From an uncultured Pelagibacteraceae bacterium (lineage in GTDB: Bacteria; Pseudomonadota; Alphaproteobacteria; Pelagibacterales; Pelagibacteraceae): 42,502 nt of DNA. Made by a program: the position numbers and the translations under genes. Below the pieces are notes generated by a model. That model did not search any database. It worked only from the letters and a program-made list of their open reading frames with translations, and was not told the origin of the DNA. Every line of letters begins with the position of its first letter. The first letter of the stretch is position 1. Below, in pieces: positions 33,318 through 40,215 of this stretch. Location: the NCBI GenBank assembly GCA_902555535.1, contig CACDTB010000006.1, positions 1 through 42,502 of the forward strand. The letters are read 5' to 3'.

Positions 33318-34928
33318 TTACTCTGATGTTTTGTATTTACTATTATTGACAATAATTACAAATAATATTGGAAGAATTAATGTCAAAAGTGTCACAACAA
33401 TTAATAAAATCCCAAGTTCAGAATAATCTGCAGTAGTTTGAATTTCCCCTGAAACTTTATCTTTTACTTCTCTTGTAACTGTAAAGATTTCATTTAAATA
33501 TTTGGTTCCTAGTGCACTAGCTGATAAGGCAAGATTTGTAAAAGATGCAAAAACTGCAAAAAAAGTTGCCTTTAAGTGTGCTGGAGCATTTTTTGCTATC
33601 CAGGCTAGTAAAGGTATCATTGATACCTGGCCAAGAGGAGACTCTAATGCTGTATTAATTAATGCAATAAACTTTGCATCGACTACTCCACCAGTTAAAG
33701 AAGCTGTCCAATTATGAAAACCATAATACATTCCAACACTTGGTAAAAACAAAATTGCACCCGCAATACTTAAAACAACAATTATTTTTGCTATTGAATT
33801 GTTCGCCATAAACGGTCTTAATAAAACAATACCAGCTAATGTTAAAATTGATGCAAGTAGTGATAGAATTGAAAAAAACTGTTCGTTAAATCCTAGTTCA
33901 TCAATTTCGAACCATGTTAAACCAGGGCCGGGACCTGGCATGGCTCTAAATACAAAAATAATTACTGCTGTACCTACAATTGTTAATCGTAGTTCCTGGG
34001 GTAATTCCTTAATAAGTTTAAACATTAAAAACAAAATGATTATTACTGAGCCTATAAAAACAATTTCTTGTGCAAACGGAACTTTAAAGGAGCCAATAGA
34101 CAATGTGAAAATAACAAAAACTAAACTACCTCCTAATATCCACCAGTTTATTTTTGTTTTTTCGTTACCTCTTTCATCTTTAAATTCTAGACCTTTAGAT
34201 CTTAAAGTTTGTATTTTTTTATGTCTTAAATAATTAGCTAAAATTACACCTAGTATAGAAACTAAAGGTATTACAAGAGCATAAATGTAGATAGTTCCGT
34301 ATAAATCTATCTTATCGGCCTGCTGTAGGCTTTCCACGTCCCTAAACAAAATTACATTAACTAATGCAACAAGTACTGTACCGCCAATAATAGCAAACCT
34401 CCCAAGAGTCTGCATTGTTGTATGCATTATTTTTATTTGATCTTTAGAATAATCATTTCCTGTTTCATCAACCAAAGGAACTGCCTCGACTGTCATAGCA
34501 TCGGCTACAACGTCCTGAACCACATAACCAACTGGAGCTAAAATCACACTTATCACAAACCATGTTTCTACCGCAAATACCTGGGACATATCTTCAGTAT
34601 GAATAATCAATCCATACATAATTAGTAAACTAAGAGCTATCAATGAAGCTCCAAAGTAAACCATGTAATTTTTTCTCTCCCAGATTAGATCTACTAAATG
34701 TCCTAATGGCATTTTTAATGCCCAAGGAATTCCAGCCCAAAAACCTAGGCCTGCTAAAAATGCTGCTGATAAATTTAAATAATCTTTAACAAAAAATGTA
34801 CCAACAATACCTGTTAAACCAGAAATACCCGCAGCCATATAAACCATTAATGGAGGTAGATAAGTCCATTTAAATTGACGACCCAAATCTAAAAATGTGC
34901 TGTCTAAAAATTTAATTATTTTGCTCAT
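33318..34928 (-). CDS. MFS-type membrane transporter
   Basis: 536 aa with twelve or more membrane helices and a large central loop (about 245-260) of charged residues. The N-half has GIPWALKMPLGHLVDLIWERKNY (MFS loop 2-3 region, seen in part) and GYVVQDVVADAMTVEAV, reminiscent of the folate/biopterin transporter (FBT) branch. Substrate cannot be decided; a folate-like or methylated-osmolyte substrate would suit the neighbours. Starts 1 base inside the end of the CoA-binding-protein gene. Confidence 0.82.
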   Translation of the reverse strand: MSKIIKFLDSTFLDLGRQFKWTYLPPLMVYMAAGISGLTGIVGTFFVKDYLNLSAAFLAGLGFWAGIPWALKMPLGHLVDLIWERKNYMVYFGASLIALSLLIMYGLIIHTEDMSQVFAVETWFVISVILAPVGYVVQDVVADAMTVEAVPLVDETGNDYSKDQIKIMHTTMQTLGRFAIIGGTVLVALVNVILFRDVESLQQADKIDLYGTIYIYALVIPLVSILGVILANYLRHKKIQTLRSKGLEFKDERGNEKTKINWWILGGSLVFVIFTLSIGSFKVPFAQEIVFIGSVIIILFLMFKLIKELPQELRLTIVGTAVIIFVFRAMPGPGPGLTWFEIDELGFNEQFFSILSLLASILTLAGIVLLRPFMANNSIAKIIVVLSIAGAILFLPSVGMYYGFHNWTASLTGGVVDAKFIALINTALESPLGQVSMIPLLAWIAKNAPAHLKATFFAVFASFTNLALSASALGTKYLNEIFTVTREVKDKVSGEIQTTADYSELGILLIVVTLLTLILPILFVIIVNNSKYKTSE

Positions 34929-35362
34929 TAGTCACTTAAAACTGGAAAAGCTTGTCTAACTTTTAAAAAATATTTTTGATATTCCATTTTAGTACATTTG
35001 TTTTCAATATACTTAATATCATTTTTTTTCATCAATTCTTTTGCCTTTTCGTCTCGTATACCGAGCTGTAACCATAAAACTTTAGCACCAATTTTAACTG
35101 TATCTTCTGCAATAGCATAAACTTCTTTTGATGGTCTAAAAACATCTACAATATCAACCTGATCATTAATATCAGATATTTTAGCAAAAACATCTTCTCC
35201 TAAAATTTTTTGACCCTCGGCTCTAGGATTAACAGGATAAACTTTAAATCCAAATTTTTGCATATATTTCATAACTATAGTTGATGCTTTTGTAGGGTCG
35301 TTACTAACTCCAACCATTGCAATTGATTTATATTTAGAAAGAATTTCTTTAATATCACTCAT
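34928..35362 (-). CDS. CoA-binding domain protein (YccU-like)
   Basis: 144 aa single Rossmann-type CoA-binding domain: IAMVGVSNDPTKASTIVMKYMQ (about 14-35, split), GFKVYPVNPRAEGQKILGE, DIVDVFRPSKEV and LWLQLGIRDEKA. The family is related to the N-terminal domain of acyl-CoA synthetases (ADP-forming); function unknown. Overlaps its neighbours: 4 bases with the 61-aa gene upstream and 1 base with the MFS gene downstream. Confidence 0.9.
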   Translation of the reverse strand: MSDIKEILSKYKSIAMVGVSNDPTKASTIVMKYMQKFGFKVYPVNPRAEGQKILGEDVFAKISDINDQVDIVDVFRPSKEVYAIAEDTVKIGAKVLWLQLGIRDEKAKELMKKNDIKYIENKCTKMEYQKYFLKVRQAFPVLSD

Positions 35363-35544
35363 TTATTATTTTTAATTTGTTCTTCGCAAAATATTTTAGC
35401 TTCAGGAACTGTCATTGGTTTTTCTAATTTTTGGCTTCCAGCAATACATGCATCTATTGCTCTTTTTTGATTGTGATCTTTAAAATTATAAATTACAAAC
35501 ATTCCAACAATAATAAAAACAACTATTAAAATATTCTTTATCAT
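35359..35544 (-). CDS. Small single-helix membrane protein, unknown
   Basis: 61 aa. One N-terminal membrane helix (MIKNILIVVFIIVGMFVIY) followed by a 40-residue tail with two Cys (DACIAGSQ and IFCEEQI) which could form a disulfide if exported. Overlaps the ECHDC3-like gene upstream by 1 base and the CoA-binding gene by 4. Tight spacing supports a real gene; no family is recognised. Confidence 0.6.
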   Translation of the reverse strand: MIKNILIVVFIIVGMFVIYNFKDHNQKRAIDACIAGSQKLEKPMTVPEAKIFCEEQIKNNK

Positions 35545-36323
35545 TATTTATTTTTCCATTTAGGTTTCCTTTTTTCAAGGAAAGCAGAAATTCCTTCTTT
35601 TGCATCCATTGCCATCATATTAAGGGTCATCATTTTACTTGTATAAACGTAAGCTTTACTTAATGGCATTTCTAATTGTTTGTAAAAAGCTTGTTTTCCA
35701 ATTTTTATCGTTAAATTAGATTTAGAGGCAATTTTGTTTGCTACTTTTAACACTTCGTTGTTTAATTTAGTTTTTGAAAAATTATCATTTATCAATCCTA
35801 TTTCTTTTGCATAATTTGCATTTATAGGTTCTCCGGTTAACAACATTTTCATCATTGGTTTTCGGCTTATCTTTCTACTAACAGCAACCATAGGTGTACT
35901 GCAAAATAAACCAATATTTACTCCAGGAGTCGCAAATAGTGCATCTTTAGTGCTGTACGCTAAATCACAACTTGCAACTAATTGACACCCAGCTGCGAAT
36001 GCTGCTCCATGAACTTTAGCAATTACAGGTTTCCTACCTTCAACAATTTGAAGCATTACCTTTGAACAAAGATTAAATAATTTTAAATATTTATGTCTTT
36101 TTTTTAAACCTCTCACTTCTTTTAAATTGTGTCCTGCACTAAATCCTTTTCCAGCACCTTCTAATATTATTACTTTAACTTTTTTGTCAGTATCTAATTT
36201 TTTTAACGCCTTTAATAAATCTGAAAGATTTTTGAATGATAAAGAGTTATAAGTTTTTGATTCATCAATGATGATTGATGAAACATCTTTGTTAATTTTT
36301 TTAATTTTAATGTTACTAGTCAT
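35544..36323 (-). CDS. ECHDC3-like crotonase-fold protein
   Basis: 259 aa enoyl-CoA hydratase/isomerase fold, closest in pattern to ECHDC3: GAGKGFSAGHNLKEV, HGAAFAAGCQLVASCDLAY, TPGVNIGLFCSTPMVA and a C-terminal KQAFYKQL...KEGISAFLEKRKPKW. The oxyanion glycines are present, but both catalytic glutamates of hydratases are replaced: Gly in TPGVNIG (Glu144 position) and Lys in MMKMLLTG (Glu164 position). Classical hydration is thus unlikely; isomerase, lyase or binding roles are possible. Abuts the 2OG oxygenase gene (stop and start adjoin). Confidence 0.85.
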   Translation of the reverse strand: MTSNIKIKKINKDVSSIIIDESKTYNSLSFKNLSDLLKALKKLDTDKKVKVIILEGAGKGFSAGHNLKEVRGLKKRHKYLKLFNLCSKVMLQIVEGRKPVIAKVHGAAFAAGCQLVASCDLAYSTKDALFATPGVNIGLFCSTPMVAVSRKISRKPMMKMLLTGEPINANYAKEIGLINDNFSKTKLNNEVLKVANKIASKSNLTIKIGKQAFYKQLEMPLSKAYVYTSKMMTLNMMAMDAKEGISAFLEKRKPKWKNK

Positions 36324-37175
36324 TTAATCAGTTAATCCATCGGATCTAGCCTGATTTCTTTCTATATGAATTGGTAAAACTTTGCCATAAATAGCTTTGG
36401 AATGTTCTGGGGTGTTTACTCTCCATGGATCTAAAACATAAGCTGGAATACACATATATCTTGATTTTTGCCCTTCAACTTTTGTTACCCTATGCAAAGT
36501 AAATCTGCCTTTAAATATTTGCAAATCTCCCGGCTCTAACTTCAATTGTCTTACTCTAGTTCTATCTCCTGATATAACTTTTTGAACTTCTTCAAAATTT
36601 TCGTTTCCAGGTTCCCTTATATATGGACAGTACTCAAATACACCTCCCTTCTCAGGTTTTTGTATCATTAAACTAAGTGTAAATTCACAACTATCAAAAT
36701 GCCATGGCAATACTCCATCTGGTTTCATAACATTATATGCATGACATGCTAAAGGATCTGCCCATCTGTAAATAGGAGAAATACCCAAACAAGCAGAAAC
36801 AAATTTTAAAAGTTCCTCAGTTTCGTATAGATATTTCATTTCAGAGTCTTTTGGAAAACAATCTGAATTTAAATATCCATTGTATCTATTCATAAAAGTT
36901 CTTTTTGGATGATCTTTTGGTAATGAAGGATCATCCTTTGCATACAAGTAAGCATTTATACTCTCTTTAGACATATAAACTTCGTCTAATTGTTTTTCTA
37001 ACTCAGAATTCATTACCTTAAGTGATTTAGGCAAAATAAAATTTGGAATTGTTGAACAACTATGTTGATCAAGTTCTTCTTTACATTTTTTAATTAGATT
37101 TTTAATTATTGGTGAATTTAAATCGTGTATTGGATATTTTTCTAAATCTACAATAGTCTTAAGTCTATCGTTCAT
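36324..37175 (-). CDS. 2OG-Fe(II) oxygenase, HalD/BesD-like
   Basis: 283 aa non-haem iron oxygenase. The facial triad is visible as His159-x-Asp161 in PWHFDSCEFT and His228 in FTLHRVTKV, with a distal Arg for 2-oxoglutarate in SRYM. The RWADPLACHAYNVMKPDGV segment and overall layout resemble the amino-acid hydroxylase/halogenase family of BesD and HalD. Because Asp161 is kept, it should hydroxylate rather than halogenate (halogenases have Gly there). Substrate probably a free amino acid or related amine. 5 bases after the nucleotidyltransferase gene. Confidence 0.8.
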   Translation of the reverse strand: MNDRLKTIVDLEKYPIHDLNSPIIKNLIKKCKEELDQHSCSTIPNFILPKSLKVMNSELEKQLDEVYMSKESINAYLYAKDDPSLPKDHPKRTFMNRYNGYLNSDCFPKDSEMKYLYETEELLKFVSACLGISPIYRWADPLACHAYNVMKPDGVLPWHFDSCEFTLSLMIQKPEKGGVFEYCPYIREPGNENFEEVQKVISGDRTRVRQLKLEPGDLQIFKGRFTLHRVTKVEGQKSRYMCIPAYVLDPWRVNTPEHSKAIYGKVLPIHIERNQARSDGLTD

Positions 37176-37180
37176 CAGGT

Positions 37181-37555
37181 TTATTTTAATTTTCCTTCTT
37201 CTCTCATTTTTGCTCTTATTTTGGTAGCTGATATTTTTTGAGTTTCTTCGTCCAAAACTATTTCCTCAATCTTGTATCCAACTCCCCTACCGTAACAAAT
37301 ATTTGTAATATTAGGTACTAACATTATTTTAAATTGTCCCTCAAATTCAGGATTTAATCTATCCTCAATGTTTTTTTTTACTGTTTCAAAATCAAAAGGA
37401 TTATCATCTACACCTTGAACATCTCTTATTTGAATACAAACTTGTCCAGTTTTTTTAAAAATTTCTTTAAACAAAGTATAATGTCCATCGTGAAAAGGTT
37501 GCCATCTTCCCAGCATTTGTGCTGTTGGTTTTTTGTTATCCCATTGGTATGTCAT
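37181..37555 (-). CDS. Small HxGH nucleotidyltransferase
   Basis: 124 aa from the ATG at 37555, chosen because AGGAG lies 9 bases upstream and it overlaps the kinase stop by 4 bases (ATGA); the frame extends 11 codons further. Class of cytidylyl/adenylyltransferases: HDGH (22-25) in GRWQPFHDGHYTLF and the ISATKIRAKM motif near the C-terminus. This is the minimal catalytic core, transferring NMP from an NTP to a phosphorylated small molecule. The APS-kinase-like gene before it suggests the pair phosphorylates and then nucleotidylates one compound. The substrate is unknown. Confidence 0.82.
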   Translation of the reverse strand: MTYQWDNKKPTAQMLGRWQPFHDGHYTLFKEIFKKTGQVCIQIRDVQGVDDNPFDFETVKKNIEDRLNPEFEGQFKIMLVPNITNICYGRGVGYKIEEIVLDEETQKISATKIRAKMREEGKLK

Positions 37556-37962
37556 TTTTTTATCTCCTCTATTATTTTTGGTGCCCAATTTTTTGCATCC
37601 TGAGATGTTACATGAAAATCAAAATTCTTAGGATTAACAAACATTTGATTAGTGTCTTCAAATCTTCCTTCTTTAATCGTATCGACCCAGACTCTAAAAT
37701 CTGCTGGAAATAAACTTCTTGCTTCAGGAGTTGGTGCAATAAAATCTGCAATTACATAATGACCTTCTGCTTTTAATTTTAAAGCAGCTTCAGCCATTCT
37801 TTTTGCCTGTCTTACCCTTCCTTCTTCTGAAAAATCCCAATCGTTTGCTGCTTTTCTTACCTCATCAGCATTTAATCTTTTTGCATTTAAGAGTGGTGCC
37901 ATTTCATCTGCTAGAGTTGTTTTACCGGCTCCAGGCAAACCCATTACTAAAATAATTTTCAT
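37552..37962 (-). CDS. Small P-loop kinase, adenylyl-sulfate-kinase-like
   Basis: 136 aa. Walker A GLPGAGKTT (8-16), then LNADEVRKAANDWDFSEEGR, RQAKRMAEAALKLK, HYVIADFIAPTPEARSLF, all in the order of CysC-type APS kinases (DGDxVR, FISPxxxxR). It is about 50-60 residues shorter than CysC, and has DTNQMF in place of the lid and the C-terminal part. No sulfate adenylyltransferase CysN/D is nearby. Coupled by 1-base overlap to the DddP-like gene and by 4 bases to the nucleotidyltransferase. A kinase for another small molecule is likely. Confidence 0.8.
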   Translation of the reverse strand: MKIILVMGLPGAGKTTLADEMAPLLNAKRLNADEVRKAANDWDFSEEGRVRQAKRMAEAALKLKAEGHYVIADFIAPTPEARSLFPADFRVWVDTIKEGRFEDTNQMFVNPKNFDFHVTSQDAKNWAPKIIEEIKK

Positions 37963-39197
37963 TAAATATCTTCTAACGGATGATGGGACATTAATTCAAG
38001 TCCATTTTCACCAACAAGATACTGTTGTTCAAGTTTTACACCTTCTTTACCACCAACTTTACCAATATAGCTCTCAAGTGTGATCGTCATGTTCTTCTCA
38101 AAAGTTCCACCTTCTTCTCCACCATCAGTTGGATATCTTATTTGAGGCCACTCATCACATAAACCAATTCCATGAACCATACATGAATACCTATTTCCAT
38201 AATATTCATCAGGCAAAACCCAAGATTTTTTTATAAATTCTTTAAAACTCATTCCTGGTTTTATTAATCTAAAATTATGGTCAATTTGGTTTCTAGCCAT
38301 TGAATATAGTTTTTTTTGCTCATCATTAAATTTATGTCCAACTACAAAGGCCCTTGATATGTCAGCACAGTAACCATAGGGACCAACCATATCTGTATCA
38401 AAAGCAACAATTTCTCCCTGTTGCATAACTTTATTACTACTCTCTTGCATCCATGGATTTGTTCTTTCACCAGAAGATAAAATCCTACACTCAATCCACT
38501 CACCTCCATTTTCAATATTCGTTTTATGTAAAATTGACCACAATTCATCTTCAGTCATTCCTGGCTTAAGATCTGATCTCATTTTTGATACACCTTTTTC
38601 TGCAACTTCTATTGCTGCTTTCATACAAGTCAATTCATCAGGTGATTTTATTACTCTTGCTTGTTCTAAAATCAATTTTGCATCTACAACTTCAATTCCT
38701 TCTTTATTTAAAGCTGTAACCGCAGGACCATTTAAAACATCGATTGCAATTTTTTTAGTTTTAAAATAATTTTTTGATAAATCTTTAACTTCATTTATCC
38801 ATTTTGATAATTGTAAATTTGCTTGATCTCCATTGCTAAAATAATCCCAGGTAATTGCAGGTCTTATTTCATCAATTAGATTTAAATGCTTCGATAATAT
38901 TTCACAATTAAAATACTCATAAAGAATAGTTGGTCCATTGACCGGTACAAAACAATATCTTGTTAAGTTATGCATATTATAGACACTCATGTTGACTGTA
39001 TCTAAAGCATAACGAACATTCACCGGATCAAATAGAATACAAGCCTCTAAATTGTTTTTTACTAATTCTTTTCTAACCCTATCTAAACGATATGATCTTA
39101 ATTTATCAAAATCAATCTCGTCTTCTCTTAATCTCTTTTTAGTAATAAAATTTTGCCTTGGTTTTATTTCTGGAGCTATTTTTCTTTTAAATTTCAT
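37962..39197 (-). CDS. dddP: M24-family protein, DddP-like (DMSP lyase candidate)
   Basis: 411 aa creatinase/aminopeptidase-P fold. The C-terminal domain matches DddP closely: GGEWIECRILSSGERTNPW, FDTDMVGPYGYCADISRAF, YSCMVHGIGLCDEWP. Metal ligands Asp267, Asp269, Asp279, His342, Glu375 and Glu390 and the catalytic-residue equivalents Tyr337 and Asp348 all correspond, at constant offset, to those reported for DddP. DddP splits DMSP into DMS and acrylate; the AcuI-like gene at 24.5 kb would use the acrylate. M24 relatives also include creatinase, an alternative given the DMGDH-like neighbours. Specificity is inference. Confidence 0.7.
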   Translation of the reverse strand: MKFKRKIAPEIKPRQNFITKKRLREDEIDFDKLRSYRLDRVRKELVKNNLEACILFDPVNVRYALDTVNMSVYNMHNLTRYCFVPVNGPTILYEYFNCEILSKHLNLIDEIRPAITWDYFSNGDQANLQLSKWINEVKDLSKNYFKTKKIAIDVLNGPAVTALNKEGIEVVDAKLILEQARVIKSPDELTCMKAAIEVAEKGVSKMRSDLKPGMTEDELWSILHKTNIENGGEWIECRILSSGERTNPWMQESSNKVMQQGEIVAFDTDMVGPYGYCADISRAFVVGHKFNDEQKKLYSMARNQIDHNFRLIKPGMSFKEFIKKSWVLPDEYYGNRYSCMVHGIGLCDEWPQIRYPTDGGEEGGTFEKNMTITLESYIGKVGGKEGVKLEQQYLVGENGLELMSHHPLEDI

Positions 39198-39215
39198 GAT
39201 TATATAAATAATACA

Positions 39216-39587
39216 TTAAAATTCATAAAAAGTATATTTCGCTAAAATTTCTTCACCTGGTTCAATATCTTTTAATGAAACTAAATAAAAATACTTTAAA
39301 TTATTATTGTTTTTATCTTCCGGTGTCTCTTTGATTTTCTCCTCAATATTCTGACCAAAGTCATATTTAGGGAATGTGTTTGATGATAATTTAGTTACAT
39401 TTGGATTTTTTGAGTGATTATAGAATCCACCAAGAGGAGTTCTAATATACATGTCTTGAAAATCATCGTCTTTCACATGTGATATCCCTATAAAAGAATT
39501 TTTCTTAATTTTAGCTTTAGAAAATAAACCCAAACCATCAATTTTTGAGTCTTTTATAGTAAGATTTTTTGGCAACGGTCTATACAT
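39216..39587 (-). CDS. Small SET-domain protein
   Basis: 123 aa, almost only a SET core: SKIDGLGLFSKAKIKKN (about 14-30), GGFYNHSKNPNV (53-64; NHS is the AdoMet-binding pseudoknot strand) and KDIEPGEEILAKYTFY (about 106-121; GEEI then the catalytic-type Tyr118). SET proteins methylate lysine side chains, sometimes free amino acids or ribosomal proteins. It lacks pre/post-SET Cys clusters. Overlaps the methyltransferase stop by 8 bases. Substrate unknown. Confidence 0.82.
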   Translation of the reverse strand: MYRPLPKNLTIKDSKIDGLGLFSKAKIKKNSFIGISHVKDDDFQDMYIRTPLGGFYNHSKNPNVTKLSSNTFPKYDFGQNIEEKIKETPEDKNNNNLKYFYLVSLKDIEPGEEILAKYTFYEF

Positions 39588-40215
39588 CTTTCGTAACCCT
39601 GTACAAACCTAACCAAGCATTTACATCTTTGCTAGCAATATAGTCTGATTTAAAAAATTCTATTTCTTCCCATTTATTATTTTGTTTTAAACTTATGATT
39701 TTTTTATCAAATCCATATTCTTCATGAATACCTTCGTTAATAGTAAAACAAATTAACCCACCTGGTTTTGTTATTCTTATAAACTCATCTAATGCATTTG
39801 GTTTTACATGCCCAAAAGTAAATGTTCCAACACACATAACTCCACCATAAAAGTTATTCTCAACTTCTATTGGTTTATTTAAATCAACTTTTACTAATTT
39901 TTGATAAAGATCTTTTGGTACAGTATCTAATAAAGTTTGAGATAAATCAGCTCCATGAAAATTTTTAAAACTATATTTTTTAAGCTCTATTCCAACTAAA
40001 CCTGTTCCACATCCAGCATCAAAAATTAAAGTATCTTTATTTTTCTCATATTTGTTAAATATTTCTGCGGTTTCTTTAGGTCCTGTATAGTTCCAATCAA
40101 CCATGTCTTTATTATATTTATCTTTGTCTCCCCACTCATCGTAGTACTTCATAACTTCATCAGTAGTTTTAAGTTTATAAATTGGAATTTTGTTTCCTAC
40201 GTCTTTTTGAGCCAT
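39580..40215 (-). CDS. Class I SAM-dependent methyltransferase
   Basis: 211 aa. Motif I in LIFDAGCGTGLVGIELKK (about 63-80), then FHGADLSQTLLDTV, a GVMCVGTFTFGHV strand and a GGLICFTINEG strand; typical Rossmann methyltransferase. No family-specific substrate motif is visible. Its ATG overlaps the stop of the DMGDH-like gene by 1 base and the SET gene starts inside its end, so three proteins are linked in translation. Confidence 0.88.
   Translation of the reverse strand: MAQKDVGNKIPIYKLKTTDEVMKYYDEWGDKDKYNKDMVDWNYTGPKETAEIFNKYEKNKDTLIFDAGCGTGLVGIELKKYSFKNFHGADLSQTLLDTVPKDLYQKLVKVDLNKPIEVENNFYGGVMCVGTFTFGHVKPNALDEFIRITKPGGLICFTINEGIHEEYGFDKKIISLKQNNKWEEIEFFKSDYIASKDVNAWLGLYRVTKDV

Noticed and set aside
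37552..37962. The small kinase as a true APS kinase (cysC)
   Set aside because: It is much shorter than CysC, lacks the usual C-terminal part, and no sulfate adenylyltransferase gene is nearby; kept as APS-kinase-like only.
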